Assembly: GCA_001598975.1 (NCBI GenBank)
Contig: BBXU01002218.1
Location: 1 to 64,000 of the forward strand
DNA from: Parachlorella kessleri
Lineage: Eukaryota > Chlorophyta > Trebouxiophyceae > Chlorellales > Chlorellaceae
Direction of reading: 5' to 3'
Length of the DNA: 64,000 bases
Below are positions 45,801 through 56,209 of this stretch, piece after piece. The position numbers and the translations under genes were made by a program. Positions within the stretch are counted from its first letter, which is position 1, and each line of letters opens with the position of its first letter. The notes under the pieces are model-generated. The model did not search any database. It had not been told where the DNA came from and worked only from the letters and a program-made list of their open reading frames with translations.

Positions 45801-45870
45801 GGGCCTGGCGGTGGCAGCCCTTGCGGCAACAACAGCTGGGCTGGCGGTGGTGTACATGCGTGGGAGGTGA
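42863..45870 (+). CDS. ANK7, intact ankyrin-repeat protein, 729 aa, C-terminal membrane segment
   Basis: Exons: 42863-44118, 44228-44600, 45062-45216 and 45465-45870, phases 2, 0 and 2. Exon 1 has exactly the same length as in ANK6 and starts MSDASFFANLDDPMATPLHWAA, with about ten ankyrin repeats and the end LPACVPELIR. Exon 2 reads VMATCGCRMTGPLTF..., exon 3 GGWGERHRQVVHHYCDMAEA, exon 4 RELVQMVASGQRWSPDEAHH, then LPPGVVLLILDKAAHPPAAW, and a hydrophobic end KLGLAVAALAATTAGLAVVY with a short basic tail. A tail-anchored topology is inferred, with the ankyrin domain facing the cytosol. Intron 2 holds an internal duplication (see repeat at 44587). The 2.9-kb transposon just upstream may have altered its transcription. 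Confidence 0.88.
44587..45040 (+). repeat. Tandem duplication of the exon 2 end plus intron 2 in ANK7
   Basis: 44587-44811 and 44812-45040 are two diverged copies of about 225 bp. The second begins CGCAACCCTGGCTGGGTACG, copying the last codons of exon 2 and its donor (GTACGT instead of GTGAGT). The intron therefore holds a decayed exon end with a possible second donor. Confidence 0.7.
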
Positions 45871-47560
45871 GCAGCCAATGCAGTTCTGATCCAGTACGTC
45901 TCTCTCCAACATTACTCATTGATGATGGCATGTGGGTGCATTAGGGGGTGTAGGGTGATAAGCTGACAGGGCTGGACGCACGTGGTATGTGTTTTTGTGT
46001 ATACCCGTTTTGCTAGTGCGCAACTGACATTTTTCATCTCAGTAACCTGCCAGCTGTGTCATTAACTACTATTGAAATTGCTGCCGTGGCTCCAGCATTT
46101 TTTTATGTAAGGTATGTAGCTGCTGTATTTAAAGTTCTTCTGGTTTGTATATGCATGGCTTGATGCGCAAAAGTGGCATCGTTTAAGATGGAAATGCACG
46201 TGACAGGAAGGCATTATTTGCTTGTCATGTGGCATCCGGTGTTTGCCTCAATCACTTTTCGTATTGCGTTGCTATCATATTGATAGCATGCAACTGGTCT
46301 AGCATAGGCAAAGTGCCCGGTATGTTGTAGCACTGTCTGTGCCGTAGCCTTCATCACTGCAGGCATTGCACAACACGGTGGATGTGTCCTAAGGCCTTAT
46401 TTAAGTTGCTGCCATGTGGGCACCAGTTTTCACGTATAGTATGTAGCTGTTGCTTCAGAGCCTGCTCTAGTCCGTAATCCATGCCTTGCTTGCCTCCAGC
46501 AATCGCAGCCTTCATACCAAATCGTTATGGAAGACTAGTACCTAGCGAGGATTTAAATGCTGCAGAAAAGAGAACACTGCAGCCGCTATGGCACAACAAG
46601 CATGGGGTGCTGCAGCTGGTTCCAAGTGTGCAGGCCAGTGATGATAATATCATGTATGCCCCCGCAGTGATAAGGCCTCAGCACAAGACATTGCCTAACA
46701 ACAACGACAGCTACTTTCCTTGCACAAGCACCCTTCCATGCCCCCGCAAAACAACTGTGACCCATGGTACCTGGCCAAGCCTCTAACCAGCATAGTGTGA
46801 CAGCTGCGCCGAACCAACAGAACACAACCGCCACCCCTTCTTAAGGTGTACCTGCGCCACATTTCTAGCACCCCGCTGGGCCGCACTCAGGAAAGCTGCC
46901 TAGCCAGGCTGCATTGCAGCCACTTGGAAGGTCCTAGCACTTGGCTAACCAGTCCTTCAGGTGGGGTGTGAGATGGCTCCCACTTGGCGCTACGCGCTAC
47001 CGACTGGTCCGGCAAGTGCTACTCAGGGCAATCGCGGCCATGTGTTGATTCTGAGGAGGAAATCTGCCCAAGGCCCGCCTTGCATTGTTGAGGGATCGCT
47101 TAACTCAAGGGTCGGACCCTGGAGGCTGCTACCAAGGCTGGCACGCTCAACATGCTGTGAAGAATCCCCTTCTAAGCCGGAAGGGCCAGAAGGGGGGTGC
47201 ACGTATCACCACCAGCACTAGCTGATAAGCTGGCGGCATAGGGGTACTGCCTTAAGGCAGAGGCCTTTAAGAAGTGACCCTGGACAAGCCTTAAGGCCGA
47301 GGTAACCCTTACAAGTGGTCAAAGCGCGTCGCCACATCCATGGGTCCTGCAGACTGGTATCGTTTGCATAAAAATCTGCCTGCTTCTGTAGTCACGGTGC
47401 TTCTTCCTTTCTCCTCTCTTCCACTGATGGCTTTTCATGCCGCTTGTGTCCAACGCCGAGTGGGCCACACAATAGAGGTAAGTTTCAGTGCTAGTCAGCC
47501 TTGGCCCTAAAAGGTTCAACAACAAGCTCTAGGACTCTCAAGGCATTGCAAATAGCTGGG
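45871..47560. other. Spacer between ANK7 and the ANK8 module
   Basis: No gene. 45930-46500 repeats the ANK6 3' flank. 46530-46800 shares ACTAGTACCTAGCGAGGA and following sequence with 55400-55600. 46880-47130 matches 34900-35180. 47338-47465 matches 35355-35480 and 51428-51570. Confidence 0.55.
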
Positions 47561-47569
47561 TTATCCCTG

Positions 47570-47870
47570 CAGGGTCCCCCTCGCTGCTGCGCCTGCTCAG
47601 GAAGGCGCGCTTCTATGAAGGCGCGACACTCAGGAAGGCTCTCTGAAACCCATGCCTTAACCTAGTTGGCAGAACAATAGACTTGATTTGGTAAACCTGG
47701 CGCTTCCTGATTCCCTAGCTGCGTGCGTGCGAGGCTGACAGCCTTCATTCGTCCAAGCGGCTGTCGGTAAAGTTTGGACCGCACTCAGTGCACTATGCTT
47801 CAGCACTATTCCATCCGATCATGCAGGCTGACAGGGAACAAGGTTGCTGCTGCTGGCAGGGCGTGCTACG
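47570..47870 (+). promoter_or_regulatory. Conserved upstream module of ANK8
   Basis: CTGCTGCGCCTGCTCAGGAA, GGCGCGCTTCTATGAAGGCG and CGACACTCAGGAAGGCTCTC are followed by GCTGTCGGTAAAGTTTGGAC and GACAGGGAACAAGGTTGC before the ATG. Confidence 0.6.
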
Positions 47871-50800
47871 ATGTCCGACACCAGCTTCTTCGCCAACCTT
47901 GACGACCCAACGGCCACACCACTGCACTGGGCAGCTCAGCAAGGCAACCTAGACGAGGTGCAAGCACTCCTTGCCGCTGAGCCTGGGACGTGCAAAGCTG
48001 TTGACAGCCACGGATGGACCGCGCTGCACTGGGCAGCAGGAGCAGGCCAGGCGCAGTGCGTGGCCCTGCTGAGGAGGGCGGGCGCGAGCCTGGAGGCCAG
48101 GGGCAGTGAGTCACACACACCCTGGGTGTCAAAGCTTCGGCCACCTGCAGCAGGTCGAGCAGCGGACCTGCCCCTCCTTGGACAAATGTTCAGCCGTGAC
48201 AGCAAAGCCACGGAGGGCGCCACACCCCTGCATATCGCCGCTGCGCTGGGCCATGTGGAGTGCGTCCGTCAGCTGCTGCAGCTTCAGGCGTGCCGTGAAG
48301 CTGCCAACAGCCTGGGGTTCACCGGGCTGCACTTGGCGGCAGCATGCAACCAGTTGGAAACCGTGCGAGAGCTGGTTCGGAGTGGGGCAGATGCAGCAGC
48401 TAAAAGTGGGACCGGGGTATCGCCAGTCCACGTTGCAGCGGCATGTGGCAGCTTGCATTGCCTGAAGGAACTCATATGCCTGGCACCAGGTATTGTAGCT
48501 AAGGCAAGTGATACCTGGACACCGCTGCACTGTGCGACTGCGGCAGGCGCGGCCGACAGCGTGCAAGAGCTGCTGGCAGCCGGTGCTGATGTGGAGGCAG
48601 GGTCCCTCAAGGGCATCAGGCCACTCCACACGGCCGCAATGTTTGGCCACACGGAGGTAGCTATGGTACTGACCAGAGCAGGGGCTGACATGGAAGCCCA
48701 GGGCATCCTCGGAACTCCCTTACACTTTGCAGCCTCCAGAGGGCGGATCAAGACAGCCCTGGCCCTGGTAGGGGCGGGTGCTGACGTGGAGGCAGAGGGT
48801 CCCCGGGGCCCCTGGGGACCATGACGCCCCTTCAGCAGGCTGCAGCCTGCGGCAATGTGGACTTTGTCACTGCCCTGCCGGCAGCGGGGGCGGATATCAA
48901 TGCCACGAATACGGATGGCGCCCACTGCCTGCACCACTTTCTGGACTGGGTGGCCCACACCAAGGCGGAGGATACCGTCCAGCGGCTGCAGCAGCTGCTG
49001 GATGCGGGGGCGAGTGTGCCTCTGGCTTGCAGGCAGAGACCCACACCGGTGGATTTGCTCCTGCTTCAAGAGGACAACCCATCCAGCTGCAACCTCCCTG
49101 CTTGGGCCCCAGAGCTTATTCGGTGGGTGCCAGGTGTGGGCAGTGGGGGCAAAAAGTTGGCGTTTTCAGGACACAAAGCTTCAGCACCTGCAGACGTGTG
49201 TTTACCACCTTGCAATCAATTATTGAGTACACAGTTACCTTGAGAGCCATGTCTTCTGGCTGCGCAGCTTTTTCCACTATGCAGGCAAGGTTCTTGTCTT
49301 CTGACCGCAGGATGATGGCGGCTGCCGGGTGCCCTGTAAGGGCCCCGCTCACCATGAGGGACAGGACTCCCGGCATACCCACAATGAAGTGGTGGTTCCG
49401 GTCGCTAATAGTAAACGACTGGGCAGCCCAGTGGCCAGCCGCACTCAGCGGCAGTGCGGTGGATATTGGCGTGGCCTTGCTGCAGTCTGCAGCCACCGAA
49501 CCCAGGACGGAGAGCATTAGTGAGGCGGTTGGCCTTGTGAAGCTTGCCATGGCCGCCGGCAGCATCCAGCTGGTGGTGGCAGCCCTGGGCTTACTGCCTA
49601 AGGACTCACTGGATGTGAAGCTCATGATGCTGGCATGTGTGGTCTTCATGACGGCCCTGAAGGCGCTTCCCAGCCCTGACAAGGTGAGTTCCTTGCATGC
49701 ACCTGGTTGCAGTGCAGTATTCTGCAGCAGTCGCAATTTGCGGGGAGGTTAGTGGGAGTCACACTGACAGTACAGCTGCCCAGAAGGGGGTGACGAAGTT
49801 GGCTGCAGGGACTGCGGAGGCTGTACATGGGGGCCGTCAAGACCTGCATCCCAACAGCAACCCATGGGGATCCGTGTAAGTGTGGGCTGTTGCCTGCCTG
49901 GTGCACGCAGGGTTCCTGGGGAGAAAGGCATCACCAGGTCGTGCACCACTATTGCAGCATGGCACAGGCTCTCCTAGCTGCTGGCTGCGCTCCAGTTATG
50001 ACCTTGTCTGGCCAGGACCTGCTGGACTATGTTAAGGTGCCTGGGTGGGCAGCACAACACCTCAGGTAGGATGACAAGGGAAGGACAGGTGCCACACAGT
50101 CTTCTAGCGGCCAAGGGTCTATATATAGACAGTGAGACATAGACCTGCAAACCCATGTGCCAACCCCATGGCCGCGCCATGCCAAATTCTTACATCATGC
50201 TTCAGGAATGTCGAACGCCACGTCCTCCTGGTAGCTTAGGAACTCGTACGTGGGGTTGAGGAGATCGTGCTTCGTGCTTTGTGGACATAGCAAATTTTGG
50301 CTCCCTGTGGGCCCCACCTTATGTCGGTTGTGGGGGACTCATGGCCGCATGGCCAGATGGCTGTGCGCTGTTGGACTAGACTGTCTAGTCTAGACTAGGC
50401 CTGGTGGCTGGTGGTTACAATGCTTGGCAATTACCACTTTCTGATTGGCGCTCCCTGAGAACCGTCAAGCCTATTCTGCGAGCCCAGATTGGTTGAGGAT
50501 TTCCTGCAGGGAGCTGTTGCAAGTAGTTGCGTCCGGCCAGAGCTGGAGTCCCGATGAAGCACACCTTGCTTTCCCTCCTGCCTTCCGCGCCGCAACGCGC
50601 GCGCTGCTGCTGGCCAACCACCGCGGACTGGAAATCCTCACACCCGGCAGTGAATATACAGCTGAGCCTGGCCAGAAGATAGGAGCCCGCCCTCCTGGGG
50701 ACAGCAGGGCAAGAGTGCGGCTGCCGACAGGTGTGGTGCTGCTGATACTGGAAAAGGCGGCGCACCCACCTGCTGCCTGGGTGCCACAGCTGCAGCCAGG

Positions 50801-50915
50801 AGGGCTTGCGCCACCGTCAAACGCAGTACTGGCCGCTTGGAAGCTGGCAGTGGCAGCTGCGGCAGCAGTAGTTGGGCTAGCAGTGGCTCTGGTGCGCAGG
50901 AGGTGGCTGCGGTGA
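47871..50915 (+). pseudogene. ANK8, ankyrin-repeat gene with a frameshift in exon 1
   Basis: Exons: 47871-49122, 49311-49683, 49911-50065 and 50510-50915. It starts MSDTSFFANLDDPTATPLHWAA. Between 48790 and 48822 one base is missing relative to ANK6 (the Gly/Pro-rich loop before TPLQQAAACGNV), giving a TGA at 48822-48824 after about 317 codons. Downstream repeats continue in the shifted frame to LPAWAPELIR, and exons 2-4 are all open with normal splice sites: MMAAAGCPVRAPLTMRD, GSWGERHHQVVHHYCSMAQA, RELLQVVASGQSWSPDEAHL, LPTGVVLLILEKAAHPPAAW and a hydrophobic end. It is the only copy in the array whose single lesion is in the ankyrin exon, at a GC-rich homopolymer, so an assembly error is possible. 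Confidence 0.8.
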
Positions 50916-51720
50916 CCAGCCATTGTAGTTGTTGATGGTGGCAAGCAACGCCAAATTAAAGATAGGTGGAGATGAAGTGTGCTGCCAGGGTTGGATATCT
51001 ATTTGGTGGCCCGTTGGGGGACTTGATGATACACAGTGTATGGTAAGCTGACAGGGCTGGATGCAAGTGTGGTGTACTGGTGTATATTAGTCTGGGTTCC
51101 TGTGGATGGTGGAAAGTGGTGCGGAGGAAGGAGAGTTAATGGACGACCTGCGCTGACAAAAGTTGTAGTCACTAGTATTGCATGACATGGCACTGCACAA
51201 CGCAGTGGATCGGCCTGCTGCCTCTAGCCTAGTAGGTCTGGCCGGGATTACTGACTTGTGGTGTCAGCGGTTTTACGTAAGGCCTGTAGCTGTTGCATCA
51301 AAACATTCTCTGGTACATATACATATTGATTGCTTGCCTGCCAGGGCAGTGCCCGCAATGCAGCCTTTCATGCATCCTTTGGCTGTGATGTCCTGATGGT
51401 GAGCACATAACATCCATGTCCTGATGGTGTACACATAACATCCATGGGTCCTGCAGACTGGTATCGTTTGCATAAAAGTCTGCCTGCTTCCGTAGTTACG
51501 GTGCTGTCTTCATTCTCCTATCTTTCCCTGAAGGGTTCATATGCCGCTTGTGTCCAACGCCGAGTGTCAGGAGCCACACAAAGTACATCGACACAGTGGA
51601 GGAATGAAGTGCTAGTTAGTCTTGACCCTACAAAGGTTTTACAACAGCTTTTCTGACACTCGATGCAATGCATTTAGCTGAGTTGACTCCAGGTTGACAG
51701 CAGGTCAGGTTGACAGCATC
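50916..51720. other. 3' flank of ANK8 and array spacer
   Basis: No gene. It shares AAGCTGACAGGGCTGGATGC with the flanks after ANK6 and ANK7. 51428-51570 is a copy of the GGGTCCTGCAGACTGGTATC spacer repeat. Confidence 0.5.
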
Positions 51721-51724
51721 CCTG

Positions 51725-52036
51725 CTTGGCCTCCTCTGCTGCGCCTGCGGAGGAAGGCGCGCTTCAAGTAGAAGGCGCGACACTCAGGAAGGCTCTCCCA
51801 AACCCGTGCCTTAACCTTGTTTACTGAATTCTAGAGTATGCATGGAATATTTTTTGCTTTCCTGACTTCCTAGCTGCGTGCGCACGAGGCTGCAGCCTTC
51901 AATCGCCGATGGCACGGCGTGTACGTGGCAGCCGGTAAAGTCTGGACTGCACCCAGTGCACTGTGGTTGCCGTTATAAGTCTGATCACGCCGCATAACAG
52001 GGAGCAAGGTTGCTGCTGCTGGCAGGGCGTGCTACG
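51725..52036 (+). promoter_or_regulatory. Conserved upstream module of ANK9 (empty site for the transposon)
   Basis: GGAAGGCGCGCTTCAAGTAG and AAGGCGCGACACTCAGGAAG match the ANK7 module. TGAATTCTAGAGTATG and TTGCTTTCCTGACTTCC continue without interruption where ANK7 carries the element. Then come GCCGGTAAAGTCTGG, CCCAGTGCACTGTGG and GCATAACAGGGAGCAAGG. Confidence 0.65.
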
Positions 52037-55026
52037 ATGTCTGACACCAGCTTCTTCGCCAACCTTGACGACGCACAGGCGACACCCCTGCACTGGGCTG
52101 CTCTCCATGGCAACCTAGACGAGGCTAGGGCGCTCCTTGACGCTGACCCTAGGATTGTGAAGGCGGTTGACAGCCATGGGTGGACCGCGCTGCACTGGGC
52201 AGCAGCAGCAGGCCGGGCGAAATGCATTGCCCTGTTGGTGAGGGCGGGCGCGAGCCTGGAGGCCAGGGGCGATGAGTCACACACACCCTGGATGGCAAAA
52301 GTTCGGCTGCCCGCCGCAGCAGGGCGAGCAGTAGGCCTGGCCCTTGGCCTAGTAAACAGCCGTGACAGCAAAGCCACCAAGGGCGCCACACCCCTGCATA
52401 TTGCCGCGGCAATGGGCCATGTGGACTGCATCTGTCAGCTGATAGAGCTGCAGGCGTGCCCAGAAGCAGCCAACAGCCTTGGATTCACCGCGCTGCACCT
52501 TGCAGCAGCTTGCAACCAGTTGGAAGCCCTGCGGGAGCTGGTTCGGGGTGGCGCGGACGCGGCAGCTGAACGTGGGAGCAGGATGTCACCAACCTGCATC
52601 GCAGCAGCATGTGGCAGCCTGGAATGTCTGCGAGAACTTATCCTGCTGGTGCCTTGTATTCTAGCGAAGAAGAATGATGGCTGGACACCGCTGCACTGTG
52701 CGGCTGCAGCGGGCGCTGCAGACAGCGTGCGAGAGTTGCTGGCAACAGGTGCTAACGTGGAGGGGGGATCCCTAAAAGGCATACGGCCACTCCACCTTGC
52801 AGCTGAGTGTGGCCACACAGAGGCAGCGATGGTACTGATCAGGGCAGGGGCTGACATGGGCGCCCAGGACATCTGCGGCACCCCCTTACACTTTGCAGCC
52901 TCGAGGGGCCACATCGAGACAGCCCTGGCCCTGGTGGCGGCGGGAGCTGACATGGAGGCAGAGGGGTCTCTGGGGATTAGCACGCCTCTTCTGCAGGCTG
53001 CAGCGTCTGGCAAGGTGGACGTTGTCACTGCCCTGGCGGCAGCAGGGGCGGATATCAACGCTCAAGATAGGCGGGGCTGCACTTGCCTACACCGCCTTCT
53101 GGCCTGGGTGGCCAAAAGCAAGGCGGAGGATGCAGTCTCACGGCTGCAATGGCTGCTGGATGCGGGGGCGAGCGTGGAGCTGGCTTGCAGCCATAAACCC
53201 ACACCAGTGGATGTCCTGCTGGCTGACCGGGGGCACTCAGCCAACTTCCACCTCCCTGCTTGCGCTCCAGATATTGTCCGGTGAGATTTCGGTGTGGGCA
53301 GTAGCGGCATGAATTTGGCCGCTGTTGCGTGTTGCCAGGTTCAAGGCGAGCAGCAACTATTTCACTGTGCAACCAAGAGCCTTGCTTGCCGCTGTTAGGC
53401 CCCGCACTAGGCTGGGTTTACAGCCTCAGCAACCAAGGGCTGTGTCTTCGGGTTGCAGGATGATCGCAGCGGCCGGGTGCCCTGTGAGGGCCCCACTCAC
53501 TTCGTTAAACGGTACTCTCCGCCCAGGAACGGTGGAGTGGTGGCTCAGCGAGCTGTTACCTTTCGATTGGGAAGCCCAGTGGCCAGCCACACTCAGCAGC
53601 AGTGTGGTGGAGGTTGGCGTGGCCTTGCTGCAGTGTGCAGCGACAGAAGTAGACGTGGAGGGCGGCACCAAAGAGGCGGTGGGCCTTGTGAGGCTTGCTG
53701 CGGCAGCCGGCAGCATCCAGCTGGTGGTGGCGGCCCTGGGCTTACTGCCTGCGGGCTCGCTGGATTGCAAGGTCATGGTGGTGCCCCTCGTGGCTTTCTT
53801 AGCGGCAATGAAGGAGCTTCCCACCCCTGGCCGGGTAAGTATTCTGCACACACCAGGTTGCAGCACGCGCTTGCGGTCATGAAGTTTGGTACTACCTAGT
53901 AGGCAGGTCACAGGGAGTCATACTGACACTTAGCTGCCTGGGAGGGGGTGAATAGATGGCAGGAGTGACTGCGGAGGTCATCGTTGTGATCCCTGTCAAG
54001 TTGATTGAGAGTAGCTATCCATGGGTGCATTTTGCCTGCATGGCACGCAGGGTGGCTGGGGAGAGCGGCACCGCCAGGTTGTTCACCACTACTGTGACAT
54101 GGCAGGTGCCCTCCTAGCTGCTGGCTGCGCTCCACTCAAACTCTCCAATACTGGCCGGGAGATCCCCCTGGAAGTCGTTGAGCTGCCTGGATGGGCAGCA
54201 CCACACCTCAGGTGGGATGCCAAGGGGAGGACACATGCTTGGCAGGGGTAGCGACACAGGTTTTCCTTGCCAGCAACTGTGAGACATGGACATGATATTT
54301 CTTTTCTCGAAAAGGGGCAGCAGGCATGCCAAGCGCCACGTCATCCTGCTAGCATGCCATGGCATGCCATTTAATCATGCATTGAATCGATTTAAGAACT
54401 GGTACGAGGAACTCGTGATATGTGGACGTCGTACATCCTGGCACTCTGTCGGCCCAACTTGTAGTCACGGCCGCATGGCCAGGTGGCGCTACGATGTCAG
54501 ACTGCAGCTAGCTGTATGGTGGTCACGCACGGTAGCACTCGCTTGCCTGATGGCCGCTCCCTTCACTCAGCAAGCCAGTCTGCGAGCACTGCCTGCTTAC
54601 CGATTTTATGCAGGGAGTTGGTGCAAGTGGTTGCATCTGGGCAGCGCTGGAGCCCCAATGAAGCACACCATGCTTTCCCCCCTGCCTTCCGTGCCGCAAC
54701 ACGTGCGCTGCTGCTGACCAACCACCGTGGGCTGACAACCCACACACCTGGCAGTGGTGACACAGCAGAGCCTGGCCAGAAGATAGGGGGCCCTCCTGGC
54801 GAGAGTGGGGCAAGAGTGCGGCTGCCGCAAGGTGTGGTGCTGCTTTGCTGCACTGGACAAGGCGGCGCACCCACCTGCTGCCTGGGTGCCACAGCTGCAG
54901 CCAGAGGGGCGTGCGCCACGGTCCAAAGGATGGGTGAGCACTTGGAATTTGAACACAGCGGTAGCAGCTGCGGCAACAGCAGCTGGGCTGTGGTTGGCTT
55001 ACATATGCAGGAGGTTGCTGCAGTGA
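52037..55026 (+). pseudogene. ANK9, ankyrin-repeat gene with a frameshifted C-terminus
   Basis: Exons: 52037-53280, 53459-53834, 54051-54211 and 54614 onward. It starts MSDTSFFANLDDAQATPLHWAA. Exon 1 (414 codons, about ten ankyrin repeats, ending LPACAPDIVR), exon 2 (MIAAAGCPVRAPLTSLN...) and exon 3 (GGWGERHRQVVHHYCDMAGA) are open. In exon 4, after LPQGVVLL, four extra bases near 54840-54855 shift the frame. Translation continues to a stop at 55049 (about 738 aa) with an unrelated Gly/Ala/Val tail instead of the hydrophobic helix, which remains readable in the original frame to TGA 55026 (VAAAATAAGLWLAYICRRLLQ, split here). The N-terminal 700 residues may still be made. Confidence 0.8.
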
Positions 55027-55049
55027 CCAGCGGAGGTACATGTTGGTGA

Positions 55050-56209
55050 TGGCAGGCAATATGTGAACAGGGTTAGTAGTTTACACCTAAGGTGAGTCGT
55101 TGCTGCAATCAAAAAAACATTCTCTACTTCGCACTACCTGCCACCCATGCTAACATCATTCTCTAGCACGTACATGCATGGTTTGCTCGCCTCCCTCAGG
55201 TGGCCGCCCTCTATGCCTCATTTGCACCTGACGGCGACAGAGCTCCTGACTTGTGCACCATATCTTTTATCTCTCAACCTCAACAGCCTTTTTTGTAGTA
55301 CGCCCTTACAAGCAACATGGCGTACATCCAACCAGGGCGTCTTGTCCCTGGCAAGAAACGCGACTGTGCCAGCAGGTCTTCCTTCCAACTACCTCATGAG
55401 AAACTAGTACCTAGCGAGGACCTCCAACTGTTGCAAGGAACAGAAAACTGTAGCTGCAAGGTCACAACAAGCATGGGCTACTGCAGCGTGTACCAAGTAT
55501 GCTGGGCCAGGGATGATAGTATTGAGTATGCCCTGCAATGATCAAGGCTACGATACAAGACATTGTGCAACCGCACCATATCGGGCACGTAGTAAACACT
55601 AGAAAATGCATGCTGTCATAAGGCAGCCATGCAACGCATTAAGGATGACTCAGACAGGCCACTGTGTGCCACATGACAAGCAAATGAAGCCATTGTGGCA
55701 AGGAAGAAGTATAGAAACGAAAGATGACATGCAGGACATTCATGAAACATTGGGTTCAGCAATCTCACCACACACACCAAGGCGAGGCAAAACCCAAGCC
55801 TGCCTGCCATGCACGTAAGCTGTGGAAAATTGGGTACACTTTGCAGCCATAACCTGCCGCACGTCTATTAAGCCATGCCACCAGCACCCGCATACCCTGT
55901 ACCACGAGGAGAGTGCAGCACTGATAACAGCGCAGCTAGTTTCCTTGCATGAGCAGCCTCCCATGCACCAAGCCTATATGACGATACGTAGCCAACCATT
56001 GCACCGGCCAAGTGCGCCCAGCTGCGCCACACCAACAACAACCACCGTTCCGTCGCTAGCTACAACTGCACTACGTTTGCACTAGCATACCGGCTGGGGT
56101 CACTCCAACCGCAGTACAGCACCCAATACGCAGGCTGGTAGAGCTGCTTACACGGTCTGGGGAGTTGGCCAGTGCGTCTCCTTGGCTGCCGCCATGCCCT
56201 CCTGGGGGC
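55050..56209. other. Spacer between ANK9 and mTERF C
   Basis: No gene. 55130-55260 and 55400-55600 are diverged copies of array spacer sequence (ACTAGTACCTAGCGAGGA occurs at 46536 and 55402). The right boundary of array-derived sequence lies somewhere before about 56060. Confidence 0.5.
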
